Assembly: GCA_022577435.1 (NCBI GenBank)
Contig: JAKOON010000052.1
Location: 2,255,097 to 2,319,096 of the forward strand
DNA: 64,000 bases
Direction of reading: 5' to 3'
DNA from: Embiotoca jacksoni
Lineage: Eukaryota; Chordata; Actinopteri; Embiotocidae
Positions within the stretch are counted from its first letter, which is position 1. Every line of letters begins with the position of its first letter. The notes beneath the pieces are model-generated. The model made no database searches and had not been told where the DNA came from. It saw only the letters and a program-made list of their open reading frames with translations. Below, in pieces: positions 47,958-58,649 of the stretch. The translations under genes and the position numbers were made by a program.

Positions 47958-49845
47958 ATGGAGCGTTACGAGTCTCTGGGTCCGGTCGGGGAGGGAAGTT
48001 ACGGCACCGTGCTCAAGTGCCGTCACCGGGACTCCGGCCGACTCGTCGCCATCAAGAAATTCATGGACTCCGACGGTGACAAGATGGTGAAGAAGATCGC
48101 CCTGAGGGAGATCAAGCTGCTCAGGGTACCCGTCAATCAATTCAACAGCCAACCAATCAATCAATGAGTCGCCGACATCGGGAGGCCTGTATGAGGCTGA
48201 AACCTGAGTGAAGCCAAACACAGACGCAGCCTGTCAATCACAAGACAAACGAACCCAAAAACAACTCCGTGTCAGATTCTAACATTGAGTCATTATGAGA
48301 GATCCTATTGAGATTGTTACAGTCTGACTCTCGTTATTGGAAGAGGATGAACGAATTTGAGAGAGAAATACAGACTGGATATAAAAGAGTTCGTAGCTTC
48401 AGGTCTGTAAAATGGTTCTGATCCAGAAGTGTCTTCAGCTGCAATACCAGCGAGTGCCACTAGAGGTCGGCTCCAAAAAGCCTCCGGCTCCATAGACTCC
48501 CATTCAACTTCTCTCATCAAATCCAAAGTGAATAAAATGTGTCCATCAGCTATCTCGGTGTGTATCTCGGTGTAGGCATCGTGTCCTTGGGTTTCCAATC
48601 AGATCAGTCAGATCCACCGCTCGCTCCTCCCCCAGCTCGTCCACAAATGGTCACTTCCACCTCCAAACCGCTCCGAACTAGTAAGAAGGCCAGGCCTTGT
48701 TGGGAGCTGTCGCTCAGGAGTGGTCCGCAAAAGTGGCAAACTGTGAACCGGTGACAGGGTATTGGTGGATGTGCAGGAACAAGTCTGATCCTTTCAGAAT
48801 TTACAGGATCTGCCGGTGACGTCTTGGTGCCTGATACCAGTCAGGGTGCTTTTGTCCAGGCATGGCCAGGTCAGAGCTGTTTTGGTGGACCAACAGGACA
48901 TTAGGAAGGGGTGGTCGTAGTGTTTTTGACGATCACAGTATGTAACCAATTCCAACTTTCAAATTCACAAACACTCGTCTTTTTAACCACACAGCAACTG
49001 CGTCACGACAACCTGGTGAACCTCCTCGAGGTGTGGAAGCGTCGTCGCCGCTGGTATCTGGTCTTCGAGTTCGTGGACCGGACGCTTCTGGATGAGCTGG
49101 AGCAAAACCCGAACGGACTGGACATGGACACCAGTCGGCAGCACCTGTTCCAGATCCTGAGGGCGGCCGCCTTCTGCCACCACCAAAATGTGAGGATAAA
49201 TGATTAAACTCTCTCAAACACCCAAATTGGTTTCAGACATTCGAGCCTATATCAGATCTGGACAAACGGCCCGACCACCGGAACCGGTCGCCGAGTGGTC
49301 GCCGAGTGGTCGCCGAGTGGTCCGCACTTCAGACTGGCCGAGCGAACGCAAATTCGAGCAGTTTATCCAGACTATTGTCACGGCGAAAAAAACTGAAGCT
49401 GTGAGCAATAGTCTGGCGGAGTCAGGCTATTTATGTTGTCCATCATTACACACAGTCTACAGTGAGCTGACAGTGAGCCTTGGTTGGGGAACAATCTGGC
49501 ATCAAATAAAAACACAAAATGGTTTGTCAGACACAAAAAGAAAAGAAACACCTGTCGTGTTTATTACTGTTATTCTGTCATTCTCTTCCTTCTCAGATTA
49601 TCCATCGTGACATCAAACCAGAGAACGTCCTCATCTCTCAGGGGGGCGTGGTCAAGCTGTGTGATTTCGGATTTGCCCGCACCGTGGCATCGCCCGCCGA
49701 GGGCGGGGCTTACACCGACTACGTAGCTACGCGATGGTACAGAGCACCCGAACTGCTGGTGGGAGACATCAAGTACGGCAAGTAAGTATGTGTGGAGATG
49801 GGAGGATGTCACCTGTAGGTTGACTGTTGATCAAAATGTTGACAG

Positions 49846-49877
<32 letters not shown>

Positions 49878-49886
49878 GTGTGTGTG

Positions 49887-49936
<50 letters not shown>

Positions 49937-52900
49937 CCGGTAGATGTTTGGGCTCTAGGTTGTCTGTTAATAGAGATGTTAACAGGTCAGCCTCTGTTTC
50001 CCGGAGACTCTGACCTCGACCAAATATACCACATCGTCAGGTGCTTCGGTGAGCGCGTCGCACCACATTAGCAAGCTGTCGTTTCCCTCCGCCACACTAA
50101 CCGCGCTCTCCTCGTCTCTGCTGCAGGTAACCTGACGAGTCATCATCAAGAGTTGTTCTACAGAAATCCCGTCTTTTCTGGGGTCAGACTGCCTGAATGT
50201 TGCAGCAGAGTCTCGCTGCAGCAGCGCTTCCCCACGATCACACCCACCGCCCTGGATCTGGCACAGGTTCAGTTCAACTTAGATAATTAACTTGTCGCTA
50301 CACAAACATGGAAAAGAGCCTTGTAACTATTTTAGCACATCATCTTCAGTAGATTATCTCAGATGTACCAATCTACGGAGCAAACATGATGAACAGCATT
50401 GGAGAGTATAAAAAAAATAATCTTCAAAATTACAATCAAGCAACCATCAGACGATCTGTGGAAATCTCAGGCTCCACGACTAGTTTTGTTTAGTTCATTT
50501 TGTGTCACCATTTTTTGTCCCTTTCAAACTCTAATGCTTCTGTGTTGTCTCTTAGAGGTGTCTAGAGATGGACCCAGAAAGACGAGCTCACTGTTCACAG
50601 CTGCTGGAGCATCCTCTCTTCATACAAGACTCTTTCCACATCAGGTACATCTTTGTGTTTTACATTTGGACAAATACCATCAATACAAAAGTACTACAGA
50701 TTCATTCCCCGAAGCTTATTGTGACTAAATTAACCTACTGCATCCTTTCCTGTATCTTTACAGATTTTTGGATGAGCTGAATGTTAAGATCCAAAAAGAC
50801 CACAGAGAAAACTCCACCTTTCCCAAAATAACCAAAACCCCAAGACAAGAAAGGGATGAAGGGGATGAGAAAAGCCGCAGAGGCAAGGACAAGAAACAAC
50901 CCGAAGACATGGATGTGAAGGTCAACAAAGAGAAGCCGGAGAAAACAAAAGGGAAACAAGCTTCGAAGTTGTCGAAAGCCATTCGCGATACCTCCGAACC
51001 TTTGACGTCCACCAAACAATCCAAAACATTAGGCAACAAGGTTATCAATAATGCAGCACAATCTTCCATGGCCATGAAAAGTAAACCAGGAAAAGCCACC
51101 GGTGCAGAGGGGAGGAAGGAGTCAGAGATTTCTAAGGTTACTAAAACCTTTACTTTGGATTCATCAGAGGCTACAAAGACTGCAACAAGCCTGAAGGACA
51201 AAAACACAGTGGCAGCAAAACCTAAACATGAGAAAGTTGTGTGTCCAGAACCAAGTGAAGACTCTCTGAAGAGTATAAAAGACAAAGAGTGTAGTGACTC
51301 AGACAACACTGTGCCAAGTGCTGATAACAAAAGCATCGTGGAGATCCAGAGATCGTCTAAAACAGACAACACAAACCCCAAAGTGCTCAAATTGTCTAAA
51401 AATGTAACCGCCAACCATCCAAAGTTGAGTTGTTTGGAATCAGCTGTTGATCGGACAGACACCAGCTTGGCAATTAAATCGAATCAGCTGTCGAGCAATA
51501 ATCACAGTGAGGTCGTTACCCCAAGTATCCGTTCTGTCACCGAGATCAGTGCGACTTCACCCCATCAGGCCAAACGATCCACAGCTGACACGGAACAAAG
51601 AAGGACTTCTGAATGCTCAAAAGTCTCAAACTCAAACAAAATGAACAAGAACCCTTCATCTTTGCCCGGCAGTCCTTCAAAGACTCTGACCTCAGATCTT
51701 TCAACACAGTCCGTCACGGCTTCTAAAGAGACCAAAGGAGTCTCAAATCCGAAGCCGTCCAAAACCGGCTCGACTTCCAAAGGACTCCCAAAAGACAGGG
51801 AACTTACAGAGGACATCAAGGACGATCATGGATGCCTGAAGATGAGCCCAGTGACCGAAACGGCAGCTAACCACATTCAGATCACCCGTGCTTCAGGTGG
51901 AGATAACATGGAGAGTCCCGACTCTTCGGAGGCCTCCTGCCTACGTCAGCAGAGCGCTTCCAAGTTTAAGATCACCACAGACGCCAGAACGACTTCGACC
52001 TCCACGCCGAATGAAAACACATCAGTAGGGACCACAATTCTGGAAACTTTAAAAGTCTCTGATAAGGAGAACCGAGAGGATTTAGCTTTTTCTGTGCCCA
52101 TTAATAAAACAGCCAAGTCTTCAGTACATCTTACTTTGAAGGCTTCTGGAAGCCAATGCAACGAGAGGAACAACAGCGGTGACTTGGAGTCCGATGTAAA
52201 GTCCTTGAAAGTCCCTCAGCCCGAGTCTTTGGTTGGAGGACCTAAAACGAAGCCCGGATCTTTTAGTAACCACATGAGATCCTCAGTGACCCCAAAGACT
52301 CAGAAAACTACATTTGCCACCGATGCAAGGAAGAAAAGTGACAACCTCGACAGAAATGACACCACAAATACATCAACTGTCACAGATTTGACTTCCATCA
52401 CGTGTACGGCGACTCCGGATCACAAAGCTTCGACTAGAAGCTCCGTGCGTCACAACGTGGACGCGGCAGAACTTATCGAGCTTGATTACAGCGTTCCTCA
52501 TCCCTCCCCACCTCCACCTCCACCTCCTCCTCCTCCTCCTCCACCGCCCTCTTCCACTCCTCTCCTCCTCCCTTCCTCCTCCACAGCTCTTAATCCTGTC
52601 TTCTCTGCCGTCAGTACCAACTACCCAGCCGCCGGCGATCACCTTACCCAAGGGACTGGTTTTCATCCTGGGAGCCACAGGTACGAGTTTAACATTTAGA
52701 TCCAACTGGAAATTCATTTCAGCTGAAAAGCTATGAAAGACTATATTTTAACATCCACGCCAAGTCAAGAACAACTCCAAAGATCTTGGTAACATCCTTA
52801 AGCCCAATAATAAGAGTGAATTTCTGTTTTGTGGCCCTGTATTTATTCAGTCTACAGTGTGTTCGTGTCACCTAATTTTGGACACAGATCATCATTTTCA

Positions 52901-54072
52901 TAGAAGTCAACACAGAAGCTGCAGAAAAATGTTTATTGAAGAAGTATTGCAATTTGGAGTTGAAACTCAGTGTTCTGAAAACAGGTTGCTAGCTAGGTAG
53001 GAAATTGACGTCCCTGTTCCTAATTTTGACTATAAAACTGAATATATGTTTCAACCGGGGAAAGCGGTCGTTTTCTTTTCTGAATTAACGAACACATCTG
53101 AGATGTAGTCTTTGAATCAGAGGTCTGGAAGCAGCACCGTCACGAACCATCTAAGGAACAGACAAACCAGCTCTCTATGGCTACCTTGAAGGTTTGTAAA
53201 CTGATGGCGTGCCTGCTGCTAACTGCGTTTTAGAAAGTCACGTAGTTTCTATATTTTAAGCTCAAACCAATAAACACAGAAAAAAATAACCCTGAACTCG
53301 GCCTGAATTTATTTGGCCTGTTTGGTTTCCTTGGATCCTGGTTGAGTTTTGGATCCGTAACTCTGCAGCACACTCTGGTTTGAGTCTTGTTAATCGACCT
53401 TTCCATTGTGTGAATTGTGGTACAATGCTTTATGTTGTGCGTTTTACAGATGTGTCGACAAGCCGGGACATCACGGTGGAGTTTACGGTCGACAGGCCCA
53501 ACAGTTTGTGTCGAGCCATACTGCCGGATCGTTCTCCTTTCAGGTAACGATGTCCGCCGGTGTTTGAGTGGAGAACTTTATCCTCGAAGTAACTTCTATC
53601 TGCCCTTTCAGCCTTCAGAGAAGAGTCTGATCTGCGAGCGCCCCTTCCTGTCCGACCGCGGTAACCTTGGTAACGGCAGCGGCGTCGCATTGACCAAAAA
53701 TAAATCGCACGTCCATTTCCCAAATCTGAGAAGCTCAGTGCTGCCGGAGCTCAGAGGAAGAGAAGGTAAGCAAATCTCTCCAACAGCGATGGCACGACCC
53801 AACACACAAACTAAACACAGATCCACACCGCGAGGTTCGAAACGCTGTCGTTGTTTCTGGGCCGTCACTCCCAAACACAAATTCTAGACTCACAACAATC
53901 ACAAAGTAAATGAAGTGATAATTCATGTCATGTCTTCTCAGGCAAACACAACAAAGTCACTACCAAGGATCAGAGGAAAGAAAAGCAGCCAGCATCCTGC
54001 AGTCCGCCGGCAGAACCACAGCAGCATGGACTCAACAGCACCGACACATACTCACCAAAACCAACGCCGTGA
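47958..54072 (+). CDS. cdkl2: Cyclin-dependent kinase-like 2, with long C-terminal tail
   Basis: Ten coding exons on the plus strand: 47958-48125, 48995-49189, 49597-49781, 49936-50048, 50127-50266, 50556-50644, 50764-52680, 53450-53543, 53612-53765, 53942-54072. All junctions keep frame; 3186 nt, 1061 residues. Residues 1 to about 290 are a CDKL kinase domain: GEGSYG loop, VAIKKF lysine, KKIALREIKLL helix (CDKL KIAxRE motif), HRDIKPENV, CDFGFAR, TDY activation motif in AYTDYVATRWYRAPE, PVDVWALGCLLIEM. KMVKKIALRE, WYLVFEFVD and ELLVGDIKYGK point to CDKL2 rather than CDKL1, 3 or 5. The rest is low-complexity, Ser/Thr/Lys-rich and ends with a run of about 14 prolines, mostly from one 1917-nt exon. 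Human CDKL2 is about 490 residues. CDKL kinases act at cilia and microtubules. The start is the first ATG after the acceptor near 47950. Confidence 0.92.
48370..48720 (+). mobile_element. SINE/MITE-like dispersed repeat, copy 6
   Basis: GTTCGTAGCTTCAGGTCTG, GCTGCAATACCAGCGAGTGC, CACTAGAGGTCGGCTCC, CATAGACTCCCATTCAACTT, CTCCAAACCGCTCCGAACTA match copies 4 and 5 in order. It lies in cdkl2 intron 1. Confidence 0.6.
49846..49933. repeat. (GT)n tract forming the acceptor of cdkl2 exon 4
   Basis: About 88 bp of GT with two GC interruptions, running directly into TAG at 49933-49935, the inferred 3' splice site of the exon at 49936. Confidence 0.95.
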
Positions 54073-54256
54073 TGTGCTGCTGAGTCTCTTTCTGACCTCG
54101 CGAATTCACATTCTTAGATTTTGCTGATCGTTATTTCCTTGCTGAGGTCAACAAAACGGAACGTAAATATGACCAAATGTTGATTTGACCAAATTCATGT
54201 AAATAACCAAATTTACACATGGTTATTTATCAAATGTAAGACCAAATAATAATGTA

Positions 54257-54262
54257 AATAAA
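54257..54262 (+). promoter_or_regulatory. Candidate polyadenylation signal of cdkl2
   Basis: AATAAA about 185 bases after the cdkl2 stop codon. Confidence 0.4.
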
Positions 54263-54465
54263 TCAAATAAGCAATAACCTTTGAACATCTTCAGTCGTTT
54301 TTTTCTCTTAGACAATAATCAGACTGTTCATTAATGACAGTTTAACATTTTTAGCCTCGTTTTATTATGCTACACCTTTTTAGAGCTACAATTACTGTCG
54401 GCCATTTATTTGTACATACAGTTTGAATTTCTGCTTGTAAAAATAAGCATATTAAATGCAATTGT

Positions 54466-54471
54466 TTTATT
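54466..54471 (-). promoter_or_regulatory. Candidate polyadenylation signal of odaph
   Basis: AATAAA on the minus strand about 290 bases after the inferred odaph stop codon. Confidence 0.3.
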
Positions 54472-54759
54472 TGGATATTGTAAAGAAACAATAAAAAAAA
54501 AAAGCTGTTTTGGCGAGCACAGCTGTAAACTAACATGCAGACTTTCTTTCCTTTTAATCCTTTTAATCCTTTTAATCCTTTTAATCCTGATATTCCAGGA
54601 AAAATTAGCCAAAGCTTAGCGAAACACCATACTCACATTACAATCATTTACTTGTTATAAATTAAGTGGTCGTATTTTATAGGAAAACGCTTAGCTACAC
54701 ATTTTAAAACAAAAACGAAAATCTATGTCTGCAGTTCAGGTTTTAGGACTCGTCACTCG

Positions 54760-56110
54760 TCACTCGTCACTCGAGTCCTCTGAAGAAAACGAACCTACTT
54801 TCCTCCCCATTGGCTGAAAGCCAGCCACGCGCCCTCTGCTATTGGCCAGAAGGTAGTGAAGGAGGCGGACAACATGGTTGGAGTGCCTGTCAGTGATTGG
54901 TCTTCCCCCAGCTGGCTGCGTCCTGATTGGTGTTCCAGTGTCTTTGGGTTCTGGTTTCCTTGGTAACGTCTGGACGGCTGGCTTTTTGGTTGTAGCGACT
55001 GTTTGCTGTAAAATTACAAGTTTATATGTGTTTCAGTTTGAATCATCTTAAAGAGTTAAAGAGACCCTTGAAGTGTCAGTGACTTCAGAGCTTTCTCTAA
55101 AAACTGAGAAGCAACAATCTGATCTGCTGCTATCGGGAAAAAAAATACCCATCGGCAGCAACACCGGCCTAAAGCACACGTACCGTCCTGGTGATGGGTG
55201 TGGTTGTGGTTGCTGCGGGGGTGGTGGTGGCTGGTGTCGGGATGATGAAGATCCTGCAGGTGTCGTCCACAGCAGAACCATCGATCTCTGGAACCTCAAA
55301 ACTCGACAGATCGGAGTCGGATGGAGCTAACGGAGAGAAGTCAGAGGATGTGAATGAACTTCAGTCAGGAGTTCCCACCTGGTGACATCACTGTGGATCT
55401 GAGGTCCGTCAACGCAACCTCATTTCTGAACAACAGACAATCATAAACTGGGATTTTTCCCTCGACCAGCTGAGACGTTTCGTAGATTTTAACGGTGCTA
55501 CGGGACTTCGGAAATCAGGACTTTTAAAACGAGTTCAAAGTTTCTAAACGACCTCTTAAACATTAGTTATAATAATTAAATTATTAGAAAAACCATTAGA
55601 TGTGAAAAATTGTATCTTTATAATTTGGCATTTGTTGTTATATCTTCAACACTTTACAGACTAAGATCATGATAATAATCCCTCCATAGTGTCACAGTCA
55701 CCTTTTAAAAAGCTGGTTTGTTTGGTCTGTTTTCGTGGCGCTGACCAGTGAACCTCTTCGTCATCCGTGCCGAGGTCAACGGGGCTGTTTGTATGAAGGT
55801 GTCCGTGCTGCTATCTGATCTCTCAGGCTTTGTTGCATATTTCATGATTACAGGTCTAAGGCGTGTTTTTCTTTTGTCTTTTGTTCGCTGCAAAGCAACA
55901 CGCTTAAAAAAAGAGCCGGTCCAATTACAACACCTGCAAGCAATCTCGCACAACACCTCGTCTGCAGACACCTGTCATACTTCTGGTGATCTACATTCTT
56001 CAGATTAAGATGAATATATATTTGTACTCACCGCGGTTAAAGTCGACGCTCTGAACTCGGAGGAACCAGAGGAGGAACATGACGGACAGAGTTGTCAAAC
56101 TGCAAGACAT
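54760..56110 (-). CDS. odaph: Odontogenesis-associated phosphoprotein-like secreted protein
   Basis: Three exons on the minus strand, 56032-56110, 55184-55326 and 54760-55005, join in phases 1 and 0 to give 155 residues. The N-terminus is a signal peptide (MSCSLTTLSVMFLLWFL). Then come an acidic Ser-rich stretch, DDTCRIFIIPTP, a threonine/alanine-rich run ending TTTTPITRT, a basic Pro-rich part (KKPAVQTLPRKPEPK) and a tail of GSFSSEDSSDE. The order of signal peptide, Cys-Arg/Gln-Ile-Phe block, Pro/Thr run ending in PIT-(R/K)-T, basic middle and acidic Ser tail matches mammalian ODAPH (C4orf26), an enamel-matrix protein. The tail holds Ser-x-Glu sites of the kind used by the secretory kinase FAM20C. 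The gene is tail to tail with cdkl2, as ODAPH is in human. A further in-frame exon near 55382-55450 is possible but has a poor acceptor. Not confirmed by alignment. Confidence 0.65.
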
Positions 56111-57561
56111 GTCGACCGATGAAGAAAAACCACAAATGAGGAAAAAGAGGTGTGAAATTAGAGACGAGTGGGAGAAAGAAGAAGAAGGTGATGAAGAGTA
56201 AGAGAGGCGGGAAGGAGTGAAGAGGAAGGAGGACAAATATAAGGAACACATGGATGATGTCTAGACTGTAAAGTTTAGTCAGAGCTGCTCTGACAGTTTG
56301 TGGTTCTGAGTTGCAAAAGAAGGAAAACTCTGTTAATCTTCGCTGCTTTTGTTTTTTAAAGGAGCGACATCAAGTGACGCCCTGCTTCACAGCAACACGT
56401 TTCCATGACTGGAAAGGATTTCTTTTGCTTTTATTTCTTTCACTCTTTAGTCTTTTTTTTTTCAAATATAATTTAAACCGAGTGTGGCCGGCAACGTTGG
56501 CTGTTTGCTTTCACAGCTTTTCTCACGTTTACATCAGGTGCTAACAAAGAGATCTGGAGTTTCCCTGACTGGTTTTTAAATCCTCGTTACCGTCTTACTA
56601 AACCTCAGAACAGCATCTTGTGTAATTTCATTCAAGCCCAGATTTAAGGGCATTAAAACATGACGTTTTTTGTTTGATCTACAGAGATAATTTCCCCAAA
56701 ACATCATGTTTATTTAGTATGATGCAAAGAGAAATCACCACCTCTGTTATGGTTCAGTTTGTCTAGACTTCAGTTATTTAAAAGCCAAAACCATGATGTC
56801 AACAAAATTAACCAAGTCGTAATTTTGAGGTAATGTTTTGGTTTATTAGCATTTTAATTCTGCTTTATACTCGAACGTTAACAAAGAAACGATGGCGTAC
56901 TATTACAGACTGAGCTAAGAAGATTTGACCACCTTTACCAGCTTCAGCATTAAAGCGGTGTACAATAATGCATCAATAATAATATTTACATTATGTAATA
57001 TTCCAAAATGAGCAATTCTGCATAATCAGTGCTTTTGATGCTCATATTGATGTATTTTTACTCGTAACCGTGCTCATACACTTTTGTTTTGCTAGTTTCA
57101 ACCAATCGAGTGAATTGTAAAAAAACACAAAGGTGTCAAAATAAAATGACCTTTAATTAATCTAAAAATTATTGGAGAGCAGTAAAGTCTTACAGCAATA
57201 AACCCAAATGTTTCCTCCATAGTCTCTAGATCATTAGTCTCTGAATTTCGCCATCAAAGGCTTAAAATAAGACATTTGTAGAAGAAAGTTGCAAAACTAT
57301 TTCTCTGTGAGCCTTTTCTAAATTACCAAAACACACAACTTTTACATTTAAGGGAAAAAGACAAATTGTTTGACTGAATTCGGGGGATAAACCTGCTTTT
57401 TATTCTTTTTGTCTCAGCTGTTGGGTCAGTGCCTTGCTCAACAGCACATTAAACGATTTATGGAAAAAGTTACTCACTCACTTCCCACACAATGATTTTG
57501 TCCACAGCAGCTCGCGACCTGGATCCCGTTACAGGTGTTACTCAAGCGGAACAAGAGATTT

Positions 57562-57639
<78 letters not shown>

Positions 57640-58505
57640 ACTGTTTAGAGCAGTGGTTGCTATGGTAGCGAGGGTCTGTTTACATAAACACACCTACTGT
57701 ACAGTCAACCGTAGCGCGCTGATCTTTCCAGGTGTGTTTTATATTCATCATCTTCTCCCTTTACCTTGTGATATCCAAACAAAAAGGCCGCGCTGCAGCT
57801 GATTGTGGACTCAAATGTGTCAACAAATACAGGATGGATTGGAATGAAATTTGGTTCACACATTCATGGTACCCAGAGGATGAGTCCTACTGACTTTGGT
57901 GAGCGTCTGACTGTTCCTCTAGCGCCACCATGAGGTCTTCATTTATGGTTTTGAGTAAAATGTACTGACGACACATGAAAGGATTTCCCTGAAACTTCAT
58001 GTTCCCCTCTGGATTCATTTGAATAACTTTGGTGATGCCTTAAGTTTTTCTCACTAACGCCATCATCAGCTCAAAAATTGTATTTGTTCTTTGGTTTACG
58101 ACCAAATACCTGTAAAACTATTATAACATTCCCATCAGCTTCAGCTGTGCTTCGTGTTTAGTACCAATTAAGCAGGTGTTTGCATGAGCCCTCAAAACAA
58201 TCTCTAATCTGACTGGAAGATATATTTTTAAAGAAGTGGCGGGGACTTAAAAAATGTGCAGAACAGAGATTCCAAATGTAAATTCAGTATTTTATTTTGT
58301 AAAAATTCATAAATATTACATTTTTGAATTTGAGTGACTGAATTTTAAAGTGCAAAAATTAGGATACAGTTTATGATGAGTTGATACAGGTAAGTGCTAC
58401 AGTGTTAGTAAGGAGGGGAAAATAATCAATAATGTCTTTATAACAACCTTCATGAACAAGAACCATAATTTTATGAACAAATCAGCAGTATTACAGATCT
58501 TACTG
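56111..58505. other. Intergenic DNA between odaph and abcg2
   Basis: No gene recognised. It holds a (CA)n microsatellite and a block at about 57825-57990 (GATGGATTGGAATGAAATTTGG, CCAGAGGATGAGTCCTACTGA, GCGCCACCATGAGGTC) of a type widespread in fish genomes as dispersed repeats. Confidence 0.5.
57563..57637. repeat. (CA)n microsatellite
   Basis: About 75 bp of uninterrupted CA dinucleotides. Confidence 0.95.
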
Positions 58506-58511
58506 TTTATT
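58506..58511 (-). promoter_or_regulatory. Candidate polyadenylation signal of abcg2
   Basis: AATAAA on the minus strand, about 140 bases downstream of the abcg2 stop codon at 58650-58652. A GAT/ATC trinucleotide repeat lies between them at 58618-58645. Confidence 0.4.
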
Positions 58512-58649
58512 AATTGAAACTACTGTAAATGCAAAACTGAACCTAAAAATCATATCTGCAGAACGATGGACCACCACAGTCCTGAGCTGCAGAGTTTTGG
58601 ATTATGTTACTATAGTGATGATAATGATGATGATGATGATGATGAAGGT

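Larger units (their letters stand above)
54073..54759. other. Tail-to-tail space between cdkl2 and odaph
   Basis: AT-rich 3' UTR and flank of two convergent genes. It contains AATAAA on the plus strand at 54257-54262 (cdkl2) and on the minus strand at 54466-54471 (odaph). A four-copy TCCTTTTAA repeat is at 54549-54585. Confidence 0.5.

Noticed and set aside
52373..52717. Arg/Trp-rich minus-strand frame opposite cdkl2
   Set aside because: Antisense of the cdkl2 proline run.
55048..55299. Minus-strand frame with Pro/Gln repeats overlapping odaph
   Set aside because: Out-of-frame reading of odaph exon 2. The signal-peptide-linked frame is the Thr/Pro one.
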